Shown here in pieces: positions 54,101-60,942 of a DNA stretch of 64,000 bases. How positions within the stretch are numbered: position 1 is the first letter of the stretch; every line of letters begins with the position of its first letter. The translations under genes were made by a program, and so were the position numbers. Under the pieces are notes generated by a model, which ran no database searches, was not told where the DNA came from, and worked only from the letters and a program-made list of their open reading frames with translations. Source of the stretch: Streptomyces sp. 1-11 (GTDB taxonomy: Bacteria > Actinomycetota > Actinomycetes > Streptomycetales > Streptomycetaceae); the NCBI RefSeq assembly GCF_007176755.1, contig NZ_BJTV01000014.1, forward strand, positions 124,001 to 188,000. Direction: 5' to 3'.

Positions 54101-54252
54101 CGCAGTACGACTCCTCCCTGCCCCTGACCGTCGGCGGCTGCGTCAACAGCGCCTCCGCCACGACCCCGTACATGGCGTTCCCCGGCTCCGTCGCGGACGT
54201 CCACGTCTACCCCCGCGCGCTGTCGGCGACGGAGGTCGGCGCCCTGCGCTGA
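48124..54252 (+). CDS. giant secreted LamG protein with degenerate SGNH-like domain
   Basis: The 2042-residue protein has a signal peptide (hydrophobic core AVAVVAALAAGSLTATV, then AHA). It has a beta-rich DNRLRE-like N-terminal part (VDPEWSGRPSQLDWARISDN, SLYVKQLSAASC), fibronectin/Ig-like modules around residues 520-780, and a beta region to ~1320. An SGNH-hydrolase-like domain spans about 1345-1585. Two tandem LamG jellyroll domains start near residues 1642 and 1869 (both FDGSTGFL...WVK...WMFQTTTTNDD). The SGNH catalytic motifs are altered: GDQS1356 for GDS, GAAD for GxND, DAYY1565 for DxxH. It should bind surface polysaccharide rather than cut it. GAAGGATC precedes the ATG. Confidence 0.85.
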   Translation: MSAFRTPMRASRRPASRPLAVAVVAALAAGSLTATVTAHAAPAAPGRPSQKSHSTRSGSAARRFNATESASARAKASGKPVTVDQLTDVGTTVVANPDGTFTRTDSSMPQRTRQHGKWVPIDTTLVRRADGTWAPKAAVTDVSFSGGGSRALVTMRSDGDRLGFSWPGRLPRPVISGDTATYPDVLPQVDLQLTADASGYSSVLVVKTRKAAADPRLRHLALNTTSARLKLVSTRDGGAQATDRRTGRTVFHSDTALMWDSAGRRAGGAAFSSAGAEHKAAARVGRHRAQVRVSLKSGKQLLGLDEKMLDAGSTAYPVYVDPEWSGRPSQLDWARISDNGWNVYNSTSTSGSTNAREGWDNSYPGNGERARTYYQMNTSGIKGAVVTKASLYVKQLSAASCADTPAAVYGTDRPAGWSSSSLYWGHEPGGRTGSLGSNPVSHEAGTCPVTDGAHSWVSPPSLEFDVTSRAKSAAAGGWKSMTLMVQSPDMNDATQWKQLAYGGGATMSVTYSYRPKLKNGTGTPAIKPSIVSSGKTMTTTHTPTLSARAVDPDLAGGSELVRIDYNVFNSSGTLIHQGFGPNLDSRKRARYNTNGSDWTTPSLPDGTYTWKATAQNAAGYWAGAGSGIWTKTQTFTVDTSAPPAPTVTSSQFPAKQIGSAFGDKGTFTLSNNHTNNVTGYLFCLDATLGSTVYSSGATHWTTGTKITPGKVYYVTSDNGPGTGTAVVNGSASPAFAPGTAGPHTLYAKAVDQAGSTSITQTSYAFYAGTSTPTYAYGDKMIAGWTATNTDGTTTAVPKATTASKGGQLISQAAGSGYEFADGYQAMLANKSTTKVVSGDSATFGFDIPKDGPWSFGVNLTKAKDYGIYRLVLDAGKPTESTLISGFDAYNSYVTTRFVNLGIPKDTNGQLLTLKQGAHTLTLTLTGKNPSSSGYQAGLDVLRLAPALTCPVNSTSSCLNNTATSTFTTTTSAADADGSGNSINSADLTATAGWQSGKQVTVDGATITLPKFGTGSYDNMLASGQTVTVPGSGVVNTGDALVFLAFATGGAAKGATGTVTYGKGNCLDPDGNPADQSYTLDTVPDWMSGPTSAATLTLVHQNHSNNTQTSPSPGPKIYAVSVPLACPGSVVSSVSLPLFTNGVQSGQPTLHVLGIGVRPLTGNGSQHWVGTFSSVQDTAKVQLTSGATATVSGQTLRMPAQVSIGTDDGNGVRVHLSNAMGTAPVTFDAASVALQDATAGGATTAAAPVPLTFAGGSASVTVPAGGDVTSDPVTLAVAQQATVLVSLQVHGSVSAMPGHGLARTPVWVSDAANRTADTAATKYTATTYTGLPYLAGIDVTTPASAPTGSLVLYGDQSVNGDTASGDGRHHLGDAITGAIVNDPNGDGAVDYGVLNAGTNSTSLSSNLLPQITNADAPTNALNPLDRNVLAQGNVRTVLVSTGAADLLNCTGDANTCATKVENGLASLNSQIGSYYTDDSQAYVNGQPVTQNSNITVYLTTIAPFTAAHPGTATQESAREQVNGYLLDNFPTQVIDFAAAVSTDGTATSSTVKAADLSGGNPSDAYYGDLAARYVNDTNTQVVAIAPNLIVPEATGSDTPDNQWDLSADGSDARGDNPFTAVGGATFNAAGPDAVNAPAGATSFDGSTGFLASDHTAVDTLADYTLSAWVKLDSADNPATAICEGTSQHQAFYIGYDRGNKGWMFQTTTTNDDSADFPTAEGDTGTGALGTWTHLLVTYTAPVDGDAGTGLMSIYQNGTLMGTATNLTPQYDSSMPLTIGGCVNSPDATSPYNAFPGSVADVQVYPYAMAPGEAGANSVIVPAGWDKGMPEDDWKLGSDGADSAALNPLTPSGGVSFGTDAPSGLSGSVAFDGSTGFLKSRQSAVNTLGDYTVSAWVKINSALGTTAVCQGTTEHQSFYLSYDRPSGAWMFQTTTTNDDNADFPTAEGDNNTGPVGTWTHLVATFRAPVAGDADTGTMALYQNGSLMGTAKNLSPQYDSSLPLTVGGCVNSASATTPYMAFPGSVADVHVYPRALSATEVGALR

Positions 54253-54279
54253 CCCGAGCGCCCACGGCGCCACCGCGAC

Positions 54280-54317
54280 GGGCCCCCGCCGCTCCCCTTC
54301 CGGAGCGGCGGGGGCCC
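54280..54317 (+). terminator. terminator after the LamG gene
   Basis: Perfect 16-bp arms GGGCCCCCGCCGCTCC / GGAGCGGCGGGGGCCC with a 6-nt loop begin 27 bp after the stop. Confidence 0.88.
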
Positions 54318-54348
54318 GCCCGCGTTCCGGGCGGCCGTACGGGGAGGT

Positions 54349-54434
54349 GGCCGTACGGCCGGCGTCAGGCGGCGCCGTCCGGGCCGCCGCCCAGGAGGGG
54401 GGCCGTGCGGCCGGTGTCAGGCTGCGCCGTCCGG
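54349..54434. repeat. 34-bp direct repeat duplicating the MazG-like gene end
   Basis: Copies at 54349-54382 and 54401-54434 differ at about four positions. The second covers the last codons and stop of the pyrophosphohydrolase gene; the first is a downstream duplicate with an equivalent stop triplet. Confidence 0.75.
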
Positions 54435-54824
54435 TCTCCAGCCCTGCCGGCGCAGTACGGCCGCCACGTCCGGCGCCCGGTAGTGCTCCCCCTTGAGGAC
54501 CTTGCCGTCGGCACGCCGGGCGACCTGGCCGCCGGGGCCCAGCTTGCTCATGTTGGCGCGGTGGATCTCGGCGATCACGTCGTCGAGGTCGATGCCGTGC
54601 ACCAGCGCGGTGCCGTACGCCACGTACACCACGTCGGCCAGTTCGTGCGCGAGCCGGTCCAGCGGGCCCCCGACCGAGACCTCGGCCACCTCCGCGGCCT
54701 CCTCGGCGAGCAGATCCCCGCGGTGCGCGGCCAGTTCGGGCGCCACCTCGGTGGGCGTGCCGTGCGCGTCGAGGCCGAAGGCGAGGTGGAATTCGCGGAC
54801 GAGTCGGGCGGGCGATGTGCTCAT
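54417..54824 (-). CDS. MazG-like nucleotide pyrophosphohydrolase
   Basis: The 135-residue protein has the all-alpha NTP pyrophosphatase motifs: LLAEEAAEVAEV (ExxE, residues ~38-49) and LAHELADVVYVAYGTAL (ExxD). These bind magnesium and hydrolyse nucleoside triphosphates or related compounds to monophosphates. The C-terminal ~45 residues (KLGPGGQVARRADGKVLKGEHY) resemble HisE/MazG-type house-cleaning enzymes. It stands alone and marks the return to conserved genes right of the accessory region. Confidence 0.88.
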   Translation of the reverse strand: MSTSPARLVREFHLAFGLDAHGTPTEVAPELAAHRGDLLAEEAAEVAEVSVGGPLDRLAHELADVVYVAYGTALVHGIDLDDVIAEIHRANMSKLGPGGQVARRADGKVLKGEHYRAPDVAAVLRRQGWRPDGAA

Positions 54825-54930
54825 GCGGCGACTCTAACGGCCGCCACCGACAGCCCGGCTGTGCCGCCGTCGCACCCTGTGGTGACCCCGGCCCTGGTCA
54901 GCCCCGCGGGCGGCTGGCAGGATCGCCCGC

Positions 54931-55929
54931 ATGTCCAAGGTGTTCCCCCGTATCAGCAGGCGCCGGGCGCTGCAGGGCGCGGCCGCCGGCGCCGTGGTCC
55001 TCGGGCTGCTGCTGTGGTGGCTGCTGCCGCTGGGCGAGAAGCCGCCGAGCGGGACGATCGTCTTCAGCACCGGCACGTCCCGCGGGGTCTACGAGGAGTA
55101 CGGCAAGCGGCTGCGCACCGAGATGGGCAAGGACATGCCGGGCCTGAAGGTGAAGCTGCTGAACAGCGCCGGTTCGCAGGAGAACGTCCAGCGGCTGGCC
55201 GACGGGCACGCCGACTTCACGATCGCGGCGGCCGACGCGGTGGCGACCTACGAGCAGCGGCACCCGGAGGCGGCCGGCCGGCTGCGCGGAGTGGCCCGCC
55301 TGTACGACGACTACGTGCAGCTCATCGTGCCCCGCGACTCCGACGTGGAGAGCGTCGCCGACCTGCGGAACAAGCGGGTGGCGACCGGCCTGCCGAACTC
55401 CGGGGTGCGGCTGATCGCCGACCGGGTGCTCGAGGCCGCCGGCATCGACCCGCACAAGGACATCACCCCGGTGTCGGAAGGCATAGACACCGGGCCGGCC
55501 CGCCTCGCCCAGAGCAGGATCGACGCGTTCTTCTGGTCGGGCGGGCTGCCCACGAAGGGCCTGGAGGGACTGGCCAGGAAGGGCGCCTTCAAGTTCGTGC
55601 CGATCGACGGCGAGCTGGTCGCCAAGCTGCACGCGGGCGAGGAGGCCGGACGGTACTACCGGGCCACCAACATCCCCGAGTCGGCGTACGCGCGCGTGCA
55701 GCACGGCTCGACGGTGGCCACGATCGCGGTGTCCAACGTGCTGATGACCCGCACGGACGTGGATCCCCGGCTGACCGAGTGGGTCACCCGCACGGTGATC
55801 AAGAGCCGGGACGACATCGGCGCCCACGTCCACTCCGCGCAGCTCGTCGACCTGCGCACCGCGATCTACACCGACCCGCTGCCCCTGCAGCAGGGCGCCC
55901 GGCGCTACTACCGGTCGGTCAAGCCGTAG
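54931..55929 (+). CDS. TAXI-family solute-binding protein without TRAP membrane subunits
   Basis: The 332-residue protein has an N-terminal membrane anchor or signal (AAAGAVVLGLLLWWLLPL) and a type II binding-protein fold. TAXI marks include IVFSTGTSRGVYEEYGKRL and FTIAAADAVATYEQ; FFWSGGLPTKGLEGL follows. In other bacteria such proteins feed a DctM/FtrB-type TRAP permease, often for glutamate or dicarboxylates. No permease gene is present here. It is convergent with the gluK-like gene, so a sensing rather than transport role for glutamate-like ligands is conceivable. Confidence 0.88.
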   Translation: MSKVFPRISRRRALQGAAAGAVVLGLLLWWLLPLGEKPPSGTIVFSTGTSRGVYEEYGKRLRTEMGKDMPGLKVKLLNSAGSQENVQRLADGHADFTIAAADAVATYEQRHPEAAGRLRGVARLYDDYVQLIVPRDSDVESVADLRNKRVATGLPNSGVRLIADRVLEAAGIDPHKDITPVSEGIDTGPARLAQSRIDAFFWSGGLPTKGLEGLARKGAFKFVPIDGELVAKLHAGEEAGRYYRATNIPESAYARVQHGSTVATIAVSNVLMTRTDVDPRLTEWVTRTVIKSRDDIGAHVHSAQLVDLRTAIYTDPLPLQQGARRYYRSVKP

Positions 55930-56018
55930 CGGGCGCCTTCGTCGCGGGCGCCTTCGTGACGGACGCCTTGGTGGCGGACGCCTTCGTGACGGGCGCCTTC
56001 GTGGCGGACGCCTTCGTG
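55929..56018. repeat. six tandem 15-bp repeats between TAXI and sensor kinase genes
   Basis: Six copies of the GCGGGCGCCTTCGTG type, with variants ACGGACGCCTTGGTG and ACGGGCGCCTTCGTG, start on the last base of the TAXI stop codon. Unit length is a multiple of three, but no gene appears to use it. Confidence 0.8.
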
Positions 56019-56064
56019 ACGGGCACTCGCCCGCGAACCGGGACCCGGCCGCCCGGGGCGGTGT

Positions 56065-57471
56065 CTAGCGCGGCTCGGCGTGCCGCGGCACCGTCACGGT
56101 GACCGTGAGACCGCGCGGCTCGTGGTGCGCGTAGCCGATCGATCCGCCGCCCGCCGAGAGCAGGGCACGGGAGATGGACAGGCCGAGTCCCGAGCCCTTG
56201 ACGTTCTGGTGGCGGCCGCTGCGCCAGAAGCGGTCGCCCACGCGCGCGAGTTCCTCGTCGGTGAGGCCGGGCCCGGTGTCGCTGACCCGGACCGTCGTGC
56301 TGTCGGCGTCGAAGGCCACCGCGACCTCGACCGCGCCGTCCTCGGGCGTGAACTTCACGGCGTTGTCGATCAGCGCGTCCAGCGCGCTGGACAGGGCGAT
56401 CGGGTCGGCCCAGCCGGTCGTGGGCGGGCAGTCGCCGGTGAGGTGGACGCCCTTGGCGTCCGCGGCCGGCGCCCAGGCCGCCACCCGCTCCCCGGCGAGC
56501 GCGCCGATGTCGGTCAGCCGGAGGTCGGCCTCGGCGTGTTCGGCCAGCGCCAGGTCGAGCAGGTCGTCCAGCACCTGTGCGAGGCGCTTGCCCTCGGTGC
56601 GGACCGAGGCGATCTCCGCGTTGCCCTCCGGGAGTTCGAGGGCGAGCAGTTCGATGCGCAGCAGCAGCGCCGACAGCGGGTTGCGCAACTGGTGCGAGGC
56701 GTCGGCGACGAAGGCGCGCTGCTGCTCCAGGACGTCCTCGACGTTGTCCGCCATCTCGTTGAACGACCGTGCCAGCCGCCTGAGTTCGGGCGGTCCGCCG
56801 CCGACCGCGACCCGGGACTTCAGCCGCCCGGTGGCGATGTCGTGCGTGGTGGCGTCCAGCACGCGCACCGGTCTGAGCACCCAGCCGGTCAGCCGCAGCG
56901 CGGCGCCGACGGCGAGCAGCATCGCGGCGGCCTCGCCGGCCCCGATGACCAGCCAGCCGCGCAGGATGCGCGAGCGCAGTTGCCCGGTGGGCGAGTCGGT
57001 GACCACGACCGCCACCACGTCCCCGTCCCGGATCACCGGTGAGGCGACCACCAGCCGGCCGCGCTGCCAGGGCCACACCTGCTGCGGGTCGTGGCTGCGG
57101 CGGCTGAGCAGCGCCTCGTCGAAGGCCTCCCGCACCTCCCCCGTCCGCGGTACGAGCCAGTCGCCGGGTGCGTTGGCCATGGCGGCGTCGTTGCTGTAGA
57201 AGACACCGGCGCGGATGCCGTAGACGCCGTGGTAGCTGTCGAGTTCGCGGCGCAGGGTCTGCCTGCGCTCGTCCGTGGTGGACGGCCGGGACGCGGTCGG
57301 CACGTCGGTGACGAACTGGGCGAGCGCGGCGAAGCGCGCGGTGTCGTCGATCCGGTCGACGACGACCTTCTGCTGCTGGGCGGCGGCCAGGCTGACCGCG
57401 AGCGGCACGCCGAGGGCGAGGAGCACGGCCGCCATCAGGACGATGAGCAGCGGCAGCAGCCGGGTGCGCAC
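56065..57471 (-). CDS. gluK: sensor histidine kinase, GluK-like
   Basis: The 468-residue kinase has two membrane segments (residues ~5-30 and ~170-192) bracketing a ~140-residue extracellular sensor domain, then a HAMP segment. The DHp helix has the phosphorylated histidine in VADASHQLRNPLSAL, and the ATPase domain shows NAVKF, DTGPGL and GSGLGLS. It lies 9 bp downstream of the response regulator and divergent from gluABCD, the arrangement of the GluR-GluK glutamate-sensing system reported in S. coelicolor. The name rests on that context. Confidence 0.85.
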   Translation of the reverse strand: MRTRLLPLLIVLMAAVLLALGVPLAVSLAAAQQQKVVVDRIDDTARFAALAQFVTDVPTASRPSTTDERRQTLRRELDSYHGVYGIRAGVFYSNDAAMANAPGDWLVPRTGEVREAFDEALLSRRSHDPQQVWPWQRGRLVVASPVIRDGDVVAVVVTDSPTGQLRSRILRGWLVIGAGEAAAMLLAVGAALRLTGWVLRPVRVLDATTHDIATGRLKSRVAVGGGPPELRRLARSFNEMADNVEDVLEQQRAFVADASHQLRNPLSALLLRIELLALELPEGNAEIASVRTEGKRLAQVLDDLLDLALAEHAEADLRLTDIGALAGERVAAWAPAADAKGVHLTGDCPPTTGWADPIALSSALDALIDNAVKFTPEDGAVEVAVAFDADSTTVRVSDTGPGLTDEELARVGDRFWRSGRHQNVKGSGLGLSISRALLSAGGGSIGYAHHEPRGLTVTVTVPRHAEPR

Positions 57472-57480
57472 CTGTCCCCG

Positions 57481-58167
57481 CTACGCGGCCGGGGCGACGA
57501 GCCGGTAGCCGACGCCTCGTACGGTCTCGATCAGCGCGGGCATGCGCAGTTTGGCGCGCAGGGAGGCGACGTGCACCTCCAGGGTGCGGCCGGTCCCCTC
57601 CCAGCTCGTGCGCCAGACCTCGCTGATGATCTGTTCTCGCCGGAAGACCACGCCGGGCCGCTGCGCGAGCAGGGCGAGCAGGTCGAACTCCTTGCGCGTC
57701 AGCTGGACCACCGAACCGTCCACGCTGACCTGGCGGGTGGGCAGTTCGATGTGCACGGACCCGAGCCGGAGCGCGTGGCCGGCGTCCGGGGCGGGCTCCT
57801 CGTGCACGGTGCGCCGGCTGACCGCGTGGATCCGGGCGAGCAGTTCACCGGTGTCGTACGGCTTCACGACGTAGTCGTCGGCGCCCAGGTTCAGCCCGTG
57901 GATGCGGGAGCGGACGTCGGCGCGGGCGGTCACCATGATCACCGGGGTGCTGGTGCGCTTGCGGATCTTGCCGCAGACCTCGTAGCCGTCCTGGTCGGGC
58001 AGGCCCAGGTCGAGCAGGACCACCCCGAAACCGTCGCTCTCGGGGACGAGCGCCTGGAGCGCCTCCTCGCCGCTGCGCGCGTGGGTGACGTCGAATCCGT
58101 GCCGCGCGAGGACGGCGGACAGGGCCGCGGCGACGTGGTTGTCGTCCTCGACGAGCAGCAGTCTCAT
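57481..58167 (-). CDS. gluR: OmpR-family response regulator, GluR-like
   Basis: The 228-residue regulator has a receiver domain with EDD near the start, the phosphorylated aspartate in VVLLDLGLPDQDG and lysine in YVVKPYDTGEL. An OmpR-type winged helix follows (LTRKEFDLLALLAQRPGVVFRRE, TLEVHVASLRAKL). ATG at 58167 has GGAGGGGG upstream; the open frame continues 57 codons further without coding character. It probably controls the divergent gluABCD operon in response to external glutamate. Confidence 0.88.
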   Translation of the reverse strand: MRLLLVEDDNHVAAALSAVLARHGFDVTHARSGEEALQALVPESDGFGVVLLDLGLPDQDGYEVCGKIRKRTSTPVIMVTARADVRSRIHGLNLGADDYVVKPYDTGELLARIHAVSRRTVHEEPAPDAGHALRLGSVHIELPTRQVSVDGSVVQLTRKEFDLLALLAQRPGVVFRREQIISEVWRTSWEGTGRTLEVHVASLRAKLRMPALIETVRGVGYRLVAPAA

Positions 58168-58462
58168 CGCCGCCCCCTCCGGTTCAGTGGTCGTACGGTC
58201 GTCGTTCTCGTTCGGCCGGTATCTCCCGTGCACGCGCGCGTGCAGGATGAAGTCACGCCGATGGACAAGGACGGCGTCAAGGGGCATCCGGTTGCCTGGC
58301 GCTTCCGTTATGCGCCCGATACGTGGCACGCGACGCAAGTGCTACGACATGTGTCCGATTGCTATCGGATCGTGATGCTCAGATTCCCCTCAGATGTGAT
58401 GACGCTGGTCACGGGCGCTCACTACTGTCCACCGAAACCGAGGAGGACGGAGCCCGAGAGCG
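58168..58462. promoter_or_regulatory. gluR-gluABCD divergent control region
   Basis: This holds the promoters of both operons. An inverted repeat TCCGAT-tgct-ATCGGA (58354-58369) lies ~95 bp before gluA and is a candidate response-regulator or repressor site. Confidence 0.45.
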
Positions 58463-59239
58463 ATGACCGAAGTATCGGTGGCCAAGGAAGACGTGGCCGC
58501 GACCGGCGAACTGGTCGTCCTGAAGAGCGTCAACAAGCACTTCGGCGCGTTGCATGTGCTCCAGGACATCGACCTGACGATCGCCCGCGGCGAGGTCGTC
58601 GTGGTCATCGGGCCCTCCGGGTCCGGGAAGTCGACCCTGTGCCGCACCATCAACCGGCTGGAGACCGTCGACTCCGGCACCATCACCATCGACGGGAAGC
58701 CGCTTCCCCACGAGGGCAGGGAGCTGGCCCGGCTGCGCGCCGACGTCGGCATGGTCTTCCAGTCCTTCAACCTCTTCGCGCACAAGACCGTGCTCGAGAA
58801 CGTGATGCTGGGCCAGATCAAGGTCCGCAAGGCGGACAAGAAGCAGGCCGAGGAGAAGGCCCGCGCGCTGCTCGACCGGGTCGGGGTGGGCACCCAGGCC
58901 GACAAGTACCCCGCGCAGCTCTCCGGCGGCCAGCAGCAGCGCGTCGCCATCGCCCGGGCGCTGGCGATGGGCCCGAAGGTCATGCTCTTCGACGAGCCGA
59001 CCTCGGCCCTCGACCCCGAGATGATCAACGAGGTCCTCGAGGTCATGCAGCAGCTCGCGCGCGAGGGCATGACGATGATCGTCGTCACCCACGAGATGGG
59101 CTTCGCGCGCTCCGCCGCCAACCGGGTGGTCTTCATGGCGGACGGCCGCATCGTCGAGCAGGCCGCGCCCGACCAGTTCTTCAGCGCACCGCGCAGCGAC
59201 CGGGCCAAGGACTTCCTGTCGAAGATCCTGCACCACTGA
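58463..59239 (+). CDS. gluA: glutamate ABC transporter ATP-binding protein
   Basis: The 258-residue ATPase of the polar amino acid family has Walker A GPSGSGKSTL (residues ~53-62), signature LSGGQQQRVAIARAL, Walker B VMLFDEPTSALD and H-loop THEMGFA, all intact. It powers glutamate import with gluB, gluC and gluD. GAGGACGG precedes the ATG. It is the first gene of the four-gene operon. Confidence 0.95.
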   Translation: MTEVSVAKEDVAATGELVVLKSVNKHFGALHVLQDIDLTIARGEVVVVIGPSGSGKSTLCRTINRLETVDSGTITIDGKPLPHEGRELARLRADVGMVFQSFNLFAHKTVLENVMLGQIKVRKADKKQAEEKARALLDRVGVGTQADKYPAQLSGGQQQRVAIARALAMGPKVMLFDEPTSALDPEMINEVLEVMQQLAREGMTMIVVTHEMGFARSAANRVVFMADGRIVEQAAPDQFFSAPRSDRAKDFLSKILHH

Positions 59240-59315
59240 CCGCGCGGAGCCCCGGCGCTCCGACGTTCCGGGGCCGCCCGTCCCTCACCGGCCCCGTTCT
59301 CCCACCACGCAAAGG

Positions 59316-60155
59316 ATGTTCACCATGAAGCTCCGCAAGGTCACCGCCGCCTCGGCCGCCGTACTCGCCCTCGCCGTGGGCGCCACCGCGTGCGGCGGCA
59401 GCTCGGACAGCGGTTCGGGCGGCGGCAAGAAGATCAAGATCGGCATCAAGTACGACCAGCCCGGCCTGGGCCTGAAGGAGCCGGACGGTTCCTTCTCCGG
59501 CTTCGACGTGGACGTCGCCACCTACGTCGCCAAGGAGCTCGGCTACAAGCCGAACGAGATCCAGTGGGTGGAGACCAAGAGCGCCGACCGGGAGAACGCG
59601 CTGGCCCGCGGTGACGTGAAGTTCATCGCCGCGACGTACTCGATCACCGACGAGCGCAAGCAGAAGGTCGACTTCGCCGGCCCGTACCTGCTGGCCCACC
59701 AGGACCTGCTGGTCAAGGCCGACTCGAAGATCGCCAAGGGCACGGACCTCAACGGCAAGAACCTGTGCTCCGTGACCGGTTCGACCTCCGCGCAGAACGT
59801 CCAGAAGACGATCGCCCCGAAGGCGAACCTGAAGGAGAACAGCACCTACTCCGAGTGCATCGCCAGCCTGCAGAGCGGCGCGGTGGACGCGGTGACCACC
59901 GACGACTCGATCCTCGCGGGCTTCGCGGCGCAGGACAAGTACAAGGGCCAGTTCAAGCTCGCCGGCCTGAAGCTGAGCAACGAGAACTACGGCATCGGTG
60001 TCAAGAAGGGCGACACCGCGACCGAGGGCAAGATCAACAAGGCGCTGGAGAAGATGGTCAGCGACAAGTCCTGGCAGAAGGCCGTCGACAAGAACTTCGG
60101 TCCGGCCGACTACAAGAACGAGCAGGCCCCGAAGATCGGCCAGATCGTCAAGTAA
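59316..60155 (+). CDS. gluB: glutamate-binding lipoprotein
   Basis: The 279-residue type 3 solute-binding protein has a lipobox ending at Cys23 (VGATACGG). The amino-acid-binding signature is GFDVDVATYVAKELG, and YSITDERKQKVDFAGPYLLA follows. It sits on the outer face of the membrane and hands glutamate to gluC-gluD. It lies 76 bp after gluA. Confidence 0.95.
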   Translation: MFTMKLRKVTAASAAVLALAVGATACGGSSDSGSGGGKKIKIGIKYDQPGLGLKEPDGSFSGFDVDVATYVAKELGYKPNEIQWVETKSADRENALARGDVKFIAATYSITDERKQKVDFAGPYLLAHQDLLVKADSKIAKGTDLNGKNLCSVTGSTSAQNVQKTIAPKANLKENSTYSECIASLQSGAVDAVTTDDSILAGFAAQDKYKGQFKLAGLKLSNENYGIGVKKGDTATEGKINKALEKMVSDKSWQKAVDKNFGPADYKNEQAPKIGQIVK

Positions 60156-60276
60156 CGCGTGACTCCGCCGGCGCTCACTCCGGCGGGTGACGCAGGGTTC
60201 CCGCGGTGCGCCGCCGCTCCGGCGGCGGCGCGCCCCGCCCTCCACGTACGCCACACACCCGGAAGCGCGGGAGATC

Positions 60277-60942
60277 GTGTTCGACTTTCTTCAAGGTTAT
60301 GACGTCCTAGGGGCGTTCTGGACGACGGTGCAGCTCACCCTCCTCTCCGCCGTCGGCTCCCTGGTCTGGGGCACCCTGCTGGCGGCGATGCGAGTCAGCC
60401 CGGTCCCGCTCATGCGCGGGTTCGGCACGGTCTACGTGAACATCGTCCGGAACATCCCGCTGACGATCATCATCCTCTTCACCTCGCTGGGTCTCGCCGA
60501 CATCTTCCGGGTGACGATGGGCGCCTCCGACTTCAAGGTCCAGGGCTTCCGCCTGGCGGTCCTCGGCCTGATCGGCTACACCGCCGCGTTCGTCTGCGAG
60601 GCGATCCGCTCCGGCATCAACACGGTGCCGCTGGGCCAGGCGGAGGCGGCCCGCGCGATCGGGCTGAACTTCACCCAGACCCTGCGCCTGATCGTGCTGC
60701 CGCAGGCGTTCCGCGCGGTGATCGGACCGCTGGCCAACGTCCTGATCGCCCTGACGAAGAACACCACCGTCGCGGCCGCCATCGGCGTCGCCGAGGCCGC
60801 GACCCTGATGAAGACGATGATCGAGAACGAGGCCCAGACGCTGGCGATCGGCGCGGTCTTCGCGCTCGGCTTCGTGATCCTGACCCTGCCCATGGGCCTG
60901 GTGCTGGGCTGGCTCGGCAAGCGACTGGCGGTGAAGCGATGA
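60277..60942 (+). CDS. gluC: glutamate ABC transporter permease
   Basis: The 221-residue permease has five to six hydrophobic segments and the EAA loop in AEAARAIGLNFTQTLRLIVLPQAFR. GTG at 60277 (FDFLQGYDVL) with GGGAG just upstream is chosen over a longer frame that would run into non-conserved sequence. Its stop overlaps the gluD start by four bases, which implies translational coupling. Confidence 0.93.
   Translation: MFDFLQGYDVLGAFWTTVQLTLLSAVGSLVWGTLLAAMRVSPVPLMRGFGTVYVNIVRNIPLTIIILFTSLGLADIFRVTMGASDFKVQGFRLAVLGLIGYTAAFVCEAIRSGINTVPLGQAEAARAIGLNFTQTLRLIVLPQAFRAVIGPLANVLIALTKNTTVAAAIGVAEAATLMKTMIENEAQTLAIGAVFALGFVILTLPMGLVLGWLGKRLAVKR

Noticed and set aside
49525..54273. A ~1580-codon open frame antisense to the LamG gene
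   Set aside because: Same reason: low-complexity Gly/Arg/Val translation produced by GC bias opposite a real gene.
55929..56018. CRISPR array
   Set aside because: Units are 15 bp, directly adjacent with no spacers, and no cas genes are present.
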